Source: Microbacterium sp. T32
GTDB taxonomy: Bacteria > Actinomycetota > Actinomycetes > Actinomycetales > Microbacteriaceae
Reading direction: 5' to 3'
NCBI RefSeq assembly: GCF_001619615.1
Contig: NZ_LQQP01000012.1
Coordinates: 434,001 to 498,000 of the forward strand
Length of the DNA: 64,000 nt
Under the pieces are notes generated by a model. It did not search any database. It was not told the origin of the DNA and saw nothing but the letters and a program-made list of their open reading frames with translations. The position numbers were made by a program, and so were the translations under genes. Positions within the stretch are counted from its first letter, which is position 1; the number at the start of each line of letters is the position of its first letter. Of the stretch, positions 1 through 7,136 are shown in pieces.

Positions 1-1741
1 TGTGCCGTCCGCGGCGGGCGTGATCGAACGCGCGCGGCAGCAGCCGCAGGTCGTGGCCGGTGAACGCGACGTCTGCGGACTCGATCGCGGCATCCGAGCC
101 GGTCGCGCCCATCGCGATGCCAATGTCGGCCGCGGCAAGGGCGGGGGCGTCGTTGATACCGTCGCCGATCATCGCAACCGAGCCGTTCTTCTTACCGAGT
201 TCGGCGATCGCAGTGGCCTTGTCCTCAGGGCGCAGCTCGGCGCGAACGTCCTCGATCCCGGCCTGCGCGGCCAGGGCGCGGGCGGTGCGAGCGTTGTCGC
301 CGGTGAGCATGGTCACCCCGATGCCCTGCGCGGCGAGGGTGCGGACGACCTCGGGGACCTCCGGGCGCAGCTCGTCGCGGACGCCGATCGCGGCGACCGG
401 GACGCCGTCGCGGTGCACGATGACGACGGTCATGCCCTGCTCCTCCAGGCCCGCGACCTGGTCGCCGAGCGTCCCGGCGTCCAGCCAGCGGGGGCTGCCG
501 ACCGTGATCCGCGCGCCGTCGAGCTTGCCTTCGATGCCGTGCCCGGCCTGCTCGGTCACGCCCTCGGCCGCAGGGGCATCGGGAGCTGCGGCGGTGATCG
601 CGGCGGCGAGGGGGTGGGTGCTGTGCTGCTCCAACGATGCGGCCCAGGCCAGCGCCTGCGCCTCGGTCACGCCGTCGGCGGTGAGCACCGCGGTGACGGC
701 GGGCTCGTTGCGGGTGAGCGTGCCGGTCTTATCGACGGCGACGTGACGGATCACGCCGAACCGCTCGAACACGGCACCGGACTTGATGATCACGCCGAAC
801 TTGCTCGCCGACCCGATGGCGGCGACCACGGTCAGCGGGACGGAGATCGCCAGCGCGCACGGCGACGCCGCCACGAGCACGACGAGAGCGCGGGTGATCC
901 ACAGCTCCGGGTCGCCGAACAGCGAGCCGATCACGGCGACCAGGACGGCGAGGACCAGCACACCGGGCACCAGGGGCCGGGCGATGCGGTCAGCGAGGCG
1001 GGCGCGGTCGCCCTTCTCCGCCTGGGCCTGCTCCACGAGCTCGACGATCGTGGTCAGCGAGTTGTCGGTGCCCGCCGCGGTCGTCTCGACCTCCAACGCA
1101 CCCGCCGTGTTGATCGCGCCAGCAGAGACCGCGTCGCCGGGCTCGACCTCGACCGGGATCGACTCCCCCGTGATCGCGGAGGTGTCCAGGCTGGAGCGTC
1201 CCGTGCGGACGATCCCGTCGGTCGCGATCCGCTCGCCCGGCCGCACCAGCATCAACTGACCGACAGTCAGGTCCTTCGCGGCGACCTCGACCGATGCGCC
1301 GTCGTAGCGGATGGTCGCGGTCTCCGGGACGAGCTTGAGCAGCGCCCGGAGCCCGCCGCGGGCCCGGTCCATGGCCTTGTCCTCCAGTGCCTCGGCGATC
1401 GAGTACAGGAACGCCAGCGCCGCGGCTTCCTCGACGTAGCCGAGGATCACCGCACCGATCGCGCTGATGGTCATCAGGAGGCTGATGCTCAGCTTGCCCT
1501 TGAACAGCTTCCGGATCGCGCCCGGGGTGAACGTCGACGCGCCCAGCAGCAGACCGATCCAGAACGCCACCAGTGCCGGGATCTCCAGCCCGGACCACTC
1601 CAGGACGAGACCGGTCAGGAAAGCGACGCCGGAGAAGACCGGGACCATTATCCCGCGATCGGTCCACCAGGGGCCGTCGTGGTCGTCATCGTCATCGTCC
1701 AGCTCGACGCCTTCCACCTGAGACTTCGTCACATCACTCAT
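1..1741 (-). CDS. P1B-type heavy-metal-transporting ATPase with SPC motif (3' end outside window)
   Basis: Metal-exporting P-type ATPase of the inner membrane. About 580 residues are visible; the C-terminus lies beyond base 1. It starts at ATG 1741, overlapping the regulator stop by 4 bp (ATGA), so the two are translationally coupled. There is no CxxC domain, only an acidic N-terminus with a run of Asp. The membrane metal motif is SPC near residue 291, then the phosphorylation motif DKTGTLT near 334, an intact HP motif (STHPLA), MLTGD, and GDGINDAPAL near 521. SPC in place of CPC is typical of the P1B-4 class (Co2+ and related divalent export; CtpD, CoaT). The neighbouring CmtR-type sensor suggests Cd/Pb or a broader divalent range. 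Substrate is inference; the family is secure. A second, decayed copy lies at 22989-25128. Confidence 0.93.
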   Translation of the reverse strand, partial: MSDVTKSQVEGVELDDDDDDHDGPWWTDRGIMVPVFSGVAFLTGLVLEWSGLEIPALVAFWIGLLLGASTFTPGAIRKLFKGKLSISLLMTISAIGAVILGYVEEAAALAFLYSIAEALEDKAMDRARGGLRALLKLVPETATIRYDGASVEVAAKDLTVGQLMLVRPGERIATDGIVRTGRSSLDTSAITGESIPVEVEPGDAVSAGAINTAGALEVETTAAGTDNSLTTIVELVEQAQAEKGDRARLADRIARPLVPGVLVLAVLVAVIGSLFGDPELWITRALVVLVAASPCALAISVPLTVVAAIGSASKFGVIIKSGAVFERFGVIRHVAVDKTGTLTRNEPAVTAVLTADGVTEAQALAWAASLEQHSTHPLAAAITAAAPDAPAAEGVTEQAGHGIEGKLDGARITVGSPRWLDAGTLGDQVAGLEEQGMTVVIVHRDGVPVAAIGVRDELRPEVPEVVRTLAAQGIGVTMLTGDNARTARALAAQAGIEDVRAELRPEDKATAIAELGKKNGSVAMIGDGINDAPALAAADIGIAMGATGSDAAIESADVAFTGHDLRLLPRAFDHARRGRH

Positions 1742-2097
1742 GCGCCGGCTCCGACTCCGCAGCAGCCCGGCACAGAGCAGTCGGCGTCGACGCACGGGGC
1801 GTTCTCGTCCACAGCGAGCGTCACGTCCACCAGCGCGGTCAGCGCCGCAGCGAGGTGCGGGTCGGCGATCTCGTAACGCGTCTGCCGCCCCTCCGGCTCG
1901 GCGACCACGATGCCGCAGTCGCGCAGGCAGGTCAGATGGTTCGAGACGTTCGAGCGGGTAAGTTCCAGCTCGCGCGAGAGCACAGCCGGGTAGCTCGGCC
2001 CGTCGAGCAGCGTCATCAGGATCCGGGAGCGCGTCGGGTCGGCCATGGCCCGGCCGAGCCTGTTCATGACGTCGAGGCGTGAAGCAATGGTCAGCAT
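1738..2097 (-). CDS. cmtR: CmtR-type ArsR/SmtB metal-responsive repressor
   Basis: Winged-helix repressor of the ArsR/SmtB family, 119 residues from ATG 2097; an in-frame extension to 2157 is possible. With this start the cysteines fall at positions 57, 61 and 102, the same numbers as the Cd(II)/Pb(II) ligands of Mycobacterium tuberculosis CmtR. C57 and C61 lie in the recognition-helix segment LTCLRDC, and C102 follows ENAP. The C-terminus adds CSVPGCC, a further cysteine cluster that could tune metal choice. It overlaps the downstream ATPase gene by 4 bp and probably represses that operon, releasing DNA when metal binds. A palindrome covering the -10 lies directly upstream. The family call is firm; the metal is inferred from the cysteine positions. 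Confidence 0.92.
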   Translation of the reverse strand: MLTIASRLDVMNRLGRAMADPTRSRILMTLLDGPSYPAVLSRELELTRSNVSNHLTCLRDCGIVVAEPEGRQTRYEIADPHLAAALTALVDVTLAVDENAPCVDADCSVPGCCGVGAGA

Positions 2098-2098
2098 G

Positions 2099-2114
2099 CA
2101 CTGATCATACAGTG
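2099..2114 (-). promoter_or_regulatory. cmtR operator overlapping the -10 of a leaderless promoter
   Basis: On the minus strand CACTG-TATGAT-CAGTG forms a perfect 5-bp inverted repeat around a good -10 hexamer (TATGAT), which ends 6 nt before the cmtR ATG. The transcript would start at or next to the initiation codon. A repressor bound here would block RNA polymerase, the expected layout for an autoregulated ArsR operon. Position is seen; function is inferred. Confidence 0.6.
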
Positions 2115-2165
2115 TTGACTGAACTAATCCCACGACGAATAGTGCACCCTGCGACATTCGGCCCT

Positions 2166-3189
2166 ACCAGTAGAGCTGCTGGGCCGGTACTCCGCGTGGC
2201 AGGAGGTCTACTCGATCGATGAGAGCTTCGTCGGCGTCGACGGCGACGCGACGGAGCGCGAGAAGATCGGCCGCGCAATGCGCGCGGCCGTCGCGAAGAA
2301 CGTCGGCTTGCCGGTGTGCGTGGGCTTCGGGCCGAGCAAGACCCTCGCGAAGTTCGTCAACAAGGGCGGCGCGAAGAAGCCCCCGAGCCTCGGGGGAGTG
2401 TGCGATGTCGACTGGTACACGCCCGAGCAGATGGACAGCCTCATGGCCTCGCAGCACGTCACCGAGCTGTGGGGCGTCGCCGGCCGCACCGCGAAACGCC
2501 TCGCGGAGCTGAACATCTACACGATCCGGGACCTCCGCGACGCCGATCCGATCCTCATTCGCAAGAAGTTCTCTGTCGTCCTGCAACGATCCGTCTACGA
2601 GCTGCGCGGCATCGACTGCATCCCGCTCGAGGCCGCTCGCACGGTCCGTGACCAGCTGATCTTCTCGCGCTCGTTCTCCGCGCCCGTGACGACGATCGCG
2701 GACATGGAACAGGTGCTCTCCGTCTACGCGCAGCGCGCCGCGCACCGCCTCCGAGCGCAGGGATCAGTCACCAAGACGATGAGCGTGTTCGCGTCGACGT
2801 CGCCCTACGCCGACGCGCCCTACGAGTCCGCCGGCGGCATGGCCGGCTTCCCCGTCCCCACCGACGACCCGGTGACCATCGTCAAGGCCGCCACCGGCAC
2901 CCTCGTGCCCAGGCTGCGCGAGGGCGCCCGCTACGTCCGCGCCGGCGTCATCCTCACCAACCTCTCCGCCAAGGGCTCCCACGCCCTGCTGGACGTGTTC
3001 GACAACGACTTCGACACCAAGGGCATCGGCGCCACCATCGACGCCGCGACGAAGCGTCACGGCCGCTCCGCGGTCGGCCTCGGCCTCGCCGGCATCCGCA
3101 AAGGACCGGTGTGGACGATGAAACGCGATGCGCTGTCGCTACGCGCCACAACGCACTGGGGCGAGCTGGCGACAGCCCACGCTCGCTGA
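2166..3189 (+). pseudogene. umuC: UmuC-type Y-family DNA polymerase, 5'-truncated
   Basis: Frame +1 is open from about 2161 and aligns with UmuC from LLGRYSAWQEVYSIDESF onward, the segment containing the catalytic S-x-D-E motif of Y-family translesion polymerases. It then continues through the thumb/little-finger region and ends at 3189. The first part of the family (roughly 85-90 residues with the DVNNFYASCE catalytic aspartate) is missing. Similarity stops abruptly at about 2165, right where the cmtR promoter region ends. An internal ATG at 2278 could give a 303-residue product lacking the palm N-terminus, which could not be a polymerase. UmuC is common on actinobacterial plasmids and islands. 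The break marks a recombination junction; the missing 5' end may lie to the left, outside the window. Confidence 0.85.
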
Positions 3190-3213
3190 CCCTGGCAGCC
3201 GCCGACCCGCTCT

Positions 3214-3229
3214 TATAGACTGGTCTATA
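3214..3229 (+). promoter_or_regulatory. Palindromic operator of the toxin-antitoxin operon
   Basis: TATAGAC-TG-GTCTATA is a perfect 7-bp inverted repeat ending at the AGGAGG ribosome binding site of the antitoxin gene (ATG 3243). A site here would repress transcription, and possibly hide the RBS in the RNA. Autorepression by the antitoxin is usual for such operons and is inferred here. Confidence 0.6.
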
Positions 3230-3242
3230 GGAGGTAGTTGTC

Positions 3243-3692
3243 ATGTCGATCACTGAAACGCCTACGGGCGACACCGTGCGCCGTCTGCGCAGCCGCGAGT
3301 TGGTGACGCATGTGTCCTACCTCCGTGCGCTGCGCACCGCGGCGCAGGACACTACCCAGACGCAGCTCGCGAGTCGGATCGGCATTTCGCAGCCCTCCGT
3401 CAACAGCGCCTTGAAGTCCGCGGCCGCCGTACTAGACGTGCGCCCCGGATTCTCGGGCGCGACCCCCTACGAGATTGCGCAGCGCTTCGATGCCGGCGAG
3501 CTGACGCGCGAGCAGGTCGTTGATGAGCTGGGCCGCTGGGACTACCGTCCCGGCTCTCCCAGCGACGGCTACGACTGGTCGACGTTCGATGCGGGAGAGT
3601 TCGCGGAGGTCGCGCGCGCCCACACCGAGCACCTGATTGATGACGCGACATATGACGAGATCCTTATTCGCTACAGCGAGCAAGGGCGGTGA
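3243..3692 (+). CDS. Putative antitoxin of zeta-type toxin, HTH-containing
   Basis: Protein of 149 residues, ATG 3243 with a strong AGGAGG 8 nt upstream. Residues about 35-62 (TQTQLASRIGISQPSVNSAL) form a helix-turn-helix; the rest is acidic and helical. It overlaps the zeta-type kinase downstream by 4 bp (GTGA), so both are made from one mRNA. The pairing of an HTH antitoxin with a larger zeta/PezT-like kinase is widespread on actinobacterial plasmids and islands, where it stabilises the element. The palindrome upstream (3214-3229) is the likely self-binding site. The antitoxin role is inferred from the partner, the coupling and the HTH; no close family name is certain. Confidence 0.7.
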   Translation: MSITETPTGDTVRRLRSRELVTHVSYLRALRTAAQDTTQTQLASRIGISQPSVNSALKSAAAVLDVRPGFSGATPYEIAQRFDAGELTREQVVDELGRWDYRPGSPSDGYDWSTFDAGEFAEVARAHTEHLIDDATYDEILIRYSEQGR

Positions 3693-4699
3693 CGGGGGAG
3701 CACTCGGCAGCGATCGCGGCGCACCGTGAAACGGTGCGCGAGTGGGCGAGGGCCGGAGGCCCACTGAGCCCGGCGAGCAAGAGTGCGACGGTCAACAACT
3801 CCGACTGGTTCGTCCGAACCCCTGACGGCGTGCATCGCCCGCTCGCGCAGCGGAAGCAGCTGCACGACCGCCTGGTCACCGTGTACCGCAACTTGTTCCC
3901 CGACGTCCGCTCGGAGAAGAAGGCGATCATCCTCGCCGGCCCACCGGGCGCGGGGAAGTCGACCGTCCTCGCGGAAGTGCTCGGCGCGAACCGCAGCGCG
4001 TGGCTCACCGTCGACGCCGACGAGTTCAAGCGTGCCCTGCTCATCACCGCGATCAAGGACGGCAGCTACGAACGAACGATCCTGCCGCCCGAAGTCCGCG
4101 CCGCCGAGACGGCGGGGGAGAGGTTCTACCCGCTCGAGCTGGCCTCCCTCGTGCACGAGGAGTCGTCCCTGCTCGCCACGCGCCTGCGCGACGAGGCGAT
4201 CCGCGACGGCCTGAACGTCGTCGTTGACACCGTTCTCTCCTCGCCCGAGAAAGCAGTCGCACTCGGTCAGCAGTTCGCTGACGCCGGCTACACCGTCGAG
4301 GTGATCGACGTCGAGGTCCCGTTCGAGCTCTCCGAAGCGCGGATCGCCGGCCGCTGGCAGCAGTCCTACGAGCGCGCCCTCGCCGGCGCCGACGAGCTCG
4401 GCGGCCGATGGGTACCCAGCGAGTATGCGCGCAGCGTCTACGCCGGCCCCGCGGGACGATCCCTGCCCGAGCTGGCCGCCGAGCAGCTGGCGGACACCAG
4501 CCCGAGCGTCGTGCGATTCCGTCGATACAACACCCCTGCAGAAGGGCAGCCGCGCGCCGTCGACGTCGACAAGTCGCGGGCCGCGGTCGGCGGCCCCTTA
4601 ATCGACACCGCCCACGCACAGGCGCGCGCGAGTGTCGCTCAGAGCTTCCCGACCCGCGCAGCCACCCGCGGCCCGGGGCGCGAAGGCACCAGCCGCTAA
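3689..4699 (+). CDS. Zeta toxin family kinase
   Basis: Protein of 336 residues with GTG start 3689 overlapping the antitoxin stop. The Walker A motif GPPGAGKST lies at about 84-92, followed by the zeta-type segment VDADEFK near 108-114 and a second conserved segment with DTVLSS near 178. Zeta toxins phosphorylate UDP-N-acetylglucosamine and block cell-wall synthesis; PezT is the best-known relative. The N-terminal 60 residues and the charged, disordered C-terminal 70 residues extend beyond the kinase core. Function depends on the partner at 3243-3692. The assignment to the zeta fold is good; activity is not testable from sequence. Confidence 0.85.
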   Translation: MTGEHSAAIAAHRETVREWARAGGPLSPASKSATVNNSDWFVRTPDGVHRPLAQRKQLHDRLVTVYRNLFPDVRSEKKAIILAGPPGAGKSTVLAEVLGANRSAWLTVDADEFKRALLITAIKDGSYERTILPPEVRAAETAGERFYPLELASLVHEESSLLATRLRDEAIRDGLNVVVDTVLSSPEKAVALGQQFADAGYTVEVIDVEVPFELSEARIAGRWQQSYERALAGADELGGRWVPSEYARSVYAGPAGRSLPELAAEQLADTSPSVVRFRRYNTPAEGQPRAVDVDKSRAAVGGPLIDTAHAQARASVAQSFPTRAATRGPGREGTSR

Positions 4700-5042
4700 C
4701 GAGGGCGAGCCACCCACCGCCTGGTATCCCTCAGCCGGGCCGTCTGCCATGCCCTGTACCCCGCTCAGCGCGTCGTAAACACCCGTTCCGGGGGCGCGAG
4801 GGTCCTCGCGCAGCGGCGCTGCGCGCCGCCGTGGGGAGGCCGCACAGCGGCCCATCCTTCGGGTTTTTTTTCACCTCTCCGCGGTCTCAACCTATTTCGC
4901 TCCATCGGCTGCGTGCCACCGATCCCGGACGCGCCCTGCGGGCTTATTTCGCCCGTGATCGGCGTCACTCCGCCGCCTCCACTCAAACGGTCATTCCCGC
5001 CGGAGAGGCAAAGAAAAACGATCAGCCAGAGGGAGAGACACC
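4700..5042 (+). other. Intergenic region with T-run, no gene seen
   Basis: About 340 bases without a convincing ORF. The stretch contains a run of eight T at about 4865-4872 after a GC-rich segment, which may end the toxin operon, though only weak stems can be drawn. A GGGAGAGACACC Shine-Dalgarno-like segment lies just before the next ATG at 5043. Open frames here have no plausible start or homology and were not called. Confidence 0.5.
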
Positions 5043-5231
5043 ATGAGTCAGCAGCGCGGCACCCGTACCGAGGTCATCAAGAGCGAGCACCACGGACCCG
5101 GGGCGGAGGGCATCAGTCGCACCGCGCGTCAGGTGGTCATCGTCGGCGCCGGTGGCAACGATCCGGTGACGGAGCAGACCCCCGCCGTGCGCCTGGTCAC
5201 CCGCGAGGCCGTGCGGGGCTTCCCGGGGTGA
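5043..5231 (+). CDS. Small hypothetical protein
   Basis: 62-residue protein, ATG 5043 behind a purine-rich GAGGGAGAG site. It contains a short hydrophobic segment, RQVVIVGAGG, but no recognisable domain. It overlaps the next small gene by 4 bp (GTGA at 5228-5231). Such tiny coupled ORFs followed by DUF3560 genes occur on actinobacterial plasmids and conjugative elements; that context is my only functional clue. The function is unknown. Confidence 0.5.
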   Translation: MSQQRGTRTEVIKSEHHGPGAEGISRTARQVVIVGAGGNDPVTEQTPAVRLVTREAVRGFPG

Positions 5232-5407
5232 CGTTGCAGCACTTCGAGCCCGTGGAGGCCGTGCCCGCGGATCGCGTCGGCTACATGGCTTCCGGTGCCT
5301 ACGTCGTCGTGCCGGTCGCGGTCGCGCGAGCGCTCGACCTGTTCCCGGCGGCCTACGCGCTGCACGACCGCAGCGAGACGCCCGCCGACTACCTCGACAA
5401 CGACTGA
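5228..5407 (+). CDS. Small hypothetical protein coupled to the upstream ORF
   Basis: 59-residue product from GTG 5228, starting inside the stop of the 5043 gene. The sequence is acidic, with a central segment AYVVVPVAVARALDLFPAAY and an acidic tail ending LDND. No family is recognised. The overlap and similar composition suggest a two-gene transcript with 5043-5231 and probably the 5434 ORF. No ATG-started alternative in this frame keeps the coupling, which is why GTG was preferred. Confidence 0.5.
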   Translation: MTLQHFEPVEAVPADRVGYMASGAYVVVPVAVARALDLFPAAYALHDRSETPADYLDND

Positions 5408-5433
5408 TCACCGACCCGAGAAGGAGAACCGAC

Positions 5434-5577
5434 ATGCTCACCATCACCCACACCCCCGAGGCCGGAACGATCATCGAGGGCACCAGCCTCGGCGACGGCA
5501 CCGCCGAGATCCTCAAGGCGAACGGCTGGCACCACCCCGCGTCCACCACGACGCCTCTCCCGGCAACGCAGCAATGA
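5434..5577 (+). pseudogene. N-terminal remnant of a DUF3560-type protein
   Basis: ATG 5434 with AGGAGAA 8 nt upstream encodes 47 residues. The first 34 (MLTITHTPEAGTIIEGTS onward to LKANGW) resemble the start of DUF3560 proteins found on actinobacterial plasmids and ICEs. After the tryptophan, where the family continues for hundreds of residues, the frame runs into unrelated sequence (HHPASTTT) and stops. The stop overlaps the ATG of the DUF6153 fragment. I read this as a deletion or recombination scar joining a plasmid-type gene to the copper-associated pair. Confidence 0.6.
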
Positions 5578-5819
5578 ACGCCACCACCACCGCCACGGAT
5601 CATGCAGGATGCACCGGCTGTGGCGACGATCATGCGATGGCCTGGATGGCCTGCGTTCTGGCGCTGCTTGTCGGCGTGATCTTGTTCGTGCGCCTGCGCA
5701 TCGGCCGGCGGATCGCGCTGCGAGACAACGTGCTAGCCGCGACCCAACCCCGATCACCAGCGTCGGCCCACCCGGGTTCGCCGCCCTCACTTACCGTTCT
5801 CTGCATCATTCGCACCTGA
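5574..5819 (+). CDS. DUF6153-like small membrane protein, N-terminally shortened
   Basis: 81 residues from ATG 5574. From CGDDHAMAWMACVLALL to the C-terminal PPSLTVLCIIRT it matches the second half of the complete DUF6153 protein at 35844-36299, but it lacks that protein's N-terminal transmembrane segment. Visible features are a CTGCGDDH cysteine/histidine cluster, one membrane segment and a Pro-Pro-containing C-terminus ending R-T at the stop. The start lies at the join with the DUF3560 remnant, so the gene is probably a 5'-deleted copy that still has a start codon. The DUF305 lipoprotein gene begins 87 nt downstream across two hairpins. A regulatory upstream-ORF role is proposed in the findings; the biochemical function is unknown. 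Confidence 0.65.
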   Translation: MNATTTATDHAGCTGCGDDHAMAWMACVLALLVGVILFVRLRIGRRIALRDNVLAATQPRSPASAHPGSPPSLTVLCIIRT

Positions 5820-5829
5820 TGACGCGTCC

Positions 5830-5877
5830 GCCCGCCTCCACTCGGGCAACGCAATTCCCGCTCGACAGCCGTCGGGC
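5830..5877 (+). promoter_or_regulatory. Two consecutive RNA hairpins between DUF6153 and DUF305 genes
   Basis: Stem 1 is GCCCG (5830-5834) with CGGGC (5843-5847). Stem 2 is GCTCGAC (5860-5866) with GTCGGGC (5871-5877), one G-U pair. Both also occur at the second DUF6153/DUF305 locus (35783-35832) with different bases but the same pairing, which supports a real RNA structure. There is no T-run, so this is not a simple terminator. Confidence 0.55.
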
Positions 5878-5906
5878 CTCATCACTGACTAATGGAGAAC
5901 ACCACC

Positions 5907-6506
5907 ATGAACATCCGTGCTGCGGCGACCGCCGCGCTCACCCTCACCAGCCTTCTCGTCCTCGCCGGATGCCCCGGCGCAACCACCTCCGGCAGCAGCA
6001 TGCCCGGAATGGACCATGGGAGCAGCAGCGCTACCCCCGCACAATCTGCCGACGCCAACGAAGCTGACGTCATATTCGCCACCATGATGATCGAGCACCA
6101 CACTCAGGCGATCGAGATGTCCGACATCCTTCTGGCCAAAATCGGCATCGACGAGCGCGTGACCGTGCTAGTGGAGCAAATCAAGGCCGCCCATCAACCC
6201 GAAATCGCGCAGATGAAAGGCTGGTTGGAGGACTGGGGCGCCAGCACCCCCGACACCGGCAGCATGGAGCACGGCGGCGGCATGATGAGCGAAGGAGATA
6301 TGCAGTCGCTCAAGCAGGCCACCGGCACCGACGCCGCTCGCCTGTTCCTCCAGCAGACGATCCAGCACCACCGCGGTGCGATCGAGATGGCGCAGGAAGA
6401 GACCGGCAGCGGCAAAAACAGTGACGCCGTCGCCCTGGCCAACCAGATCGTCGAATCGCAAACGTCCGAGACAGCCGCCATGGAGGAGCTTCTGGCCGCT
6501 CTCTGA
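5907..6506 (+). CDS. DUF305 lipoprotein, His/Met-rich, probable copper-binding
   Basis: 199-residue secreted lipoprotein. ATG 5907 was chosen over 5892 because GGAGAA lies 8 nt upstream and the signal peptide starts there. The lipobox is LVLAGC, with Cys about residue 23. The mature part carries MPGMDHG, MMIEHH and IQHHRGAIEMA, plus MEHGGGMM, typical of DUF305 (PF03713). Some members, such as cyanobacterial CopM, bind copper outside the cytoplasm. It pairs with a DUF6153 fragment upstream, as at the second locus, and would be matured by Lgt, LspA and Lnt, all of which this island also encodes. Copper binding is inferred from the family and His/Met content. Confidence 0.88.
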   Translation: MNIRAAATAALTLTSLLVLAGCPGATTSGSSMPGMDHGSSSATPAQSADANEADVIFATMMIEHHTQAIEMSDILLAKIGIDERVTVLVEQIKAAHQPEIAQMKGWLEDWGASTPDTGSMEHGGGMMSEGDMQSLKQATGTDAARLFLQQTIQHHRGAIEMAQEETGSGKNSDAVALANQIVESQTSETAAMEELLAAL

Positions 6507-6511
6507 CCACC

Positions 6512-6548
6512 GGCGGTGGGGCACGTAAAGCCACCGCGCCCCACCGCC
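6512..6548 (+). terminator. Hairpin downstream of DUF305 gene
   Basis: Perfect 10-bp arms GGCGGTGGGG (6512-6521) and CCCCACCGCC (6539-6548), just after the DUF305 stop. No T-tract follows, which is common for actinobacterial terminators. Termination is inferred from the position. A similar GC-rich hairpin follows the second DUF305 gene (35112-35142). Confidence 0.6.
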
Positions 6549-6733
6549 TGATCAGACGAACGCCCCACACACCAACCTCACCGCGCAGGGCTCCGCGCCC
6601 GAGCTTTGTCCCTCACCACCGTCGTCCCAATCGTGGTGCTCGCTCTGCGGACGAGCATTCGTGCGGCCCGCGCACCCCGGAGAGAATGAGCATGGTTCCC
6701 AATTGGGTTCATAATCAAAAGCGACGGCATTCG

Positions 6734-6746
6734 GCGATATCATCGC
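6734..6746 (+). promoter_or_regulatory. Putative ArsR operator and -10 region
   Basis: GCGAT-ATC-ATCGC is an inverted repeat directly before the GTG at 6750, and TATCAT (6738-6743) within it has -10 character. Wider arms AAAGCGA (6718-6724) and TCGCTTT (6743-6749) also pair. Together these suggest a leaderless, self-repressed promoter. The assignment is by position and symmetry only. Confidence 0.45.
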
Positions 6747-6749
6747 TTT

Positions 6750-7136
6750 GTGACGATGAAAAAAGAGAGTGGTCCGCTCAACTCTGACGCAACCGCTGTG
6801 TACGCGCACCTATTCGACGCGCTTGGGGACCCCACGCGATTGGCAGTTCTTCAGCATCTGGCTTCCGGTGAGCATCGCGTCAGGGACCTCGTTCAGCACC
6901 TCGGATTGGCGCAATCAACCGTGAGCAAGCACCTCAGCTTCCTGCGGGACTGCCGACTAGTCACTGTTCGCTCGGAGGGACGCGCTTCCTGGTTCGATCT
7001 CGCGCAACCGGTCGCGACTGCGACCCTCATCAACGCCGCCGAACTCCTGTTGAGAGACACGGGCGCGCGCGCCACGTTATGCGCCCACCTCCACGAGCCT
7101 GGTGAAGACTTCGCCCTCGGAACGGACGCGGCCTGA
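6750..7136 (+). CDS. ArsR-family metal-responsive regulator (CDF operon)
   Basis: Winged-helix ArsR/SmtB regulator of 128 residues. GTG 6750 was chosen because a -10-like TATCAT ends 6 nt upstream (leaderless); ATG 6756 is the alternative. The core AHLFDALGDPTRLAVL and the recognition helix QSTVSKHLSFLRDC are typical. The C-terminal helix region has cysteine and several histidines (CAHLHEPGED), compatible with Zn/Co/Ni sensing at an alpha-5-like site. Its stop codon shares one base with the ATG of a CDF exporter, so it most likely controls that gene. It differs clearly from the CmtR-type regulators in the same window. Confidence 0.88.
   Translation: MTMKKESGPLNSDATAVYAHLFDALGDPTRLAVLQHLASGEHRVRDLVQHLGLAQSTVSKHLSFLRDCRLVTVRSEGRASWFDLAQPVATATLINAAELLLRDTGARATLCAHLHEPGEDFALGTDAA

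Noticed and set aside
2..1876. Long plus-strand ORF opposite the first ATPase
   Set aside because: The minus strand encodes a clear P-type ATPase with DKTGTLT and GDGINDAP. The plus ORF is a GC-rich mirror frame with low-complexity Arg/Gly/Asp composition.
4850..4880. Strong terminator at the T8 run
   Set aside because: Only weak stems precede the T-run, so it is mentioned in the intergenic entry rather than called.
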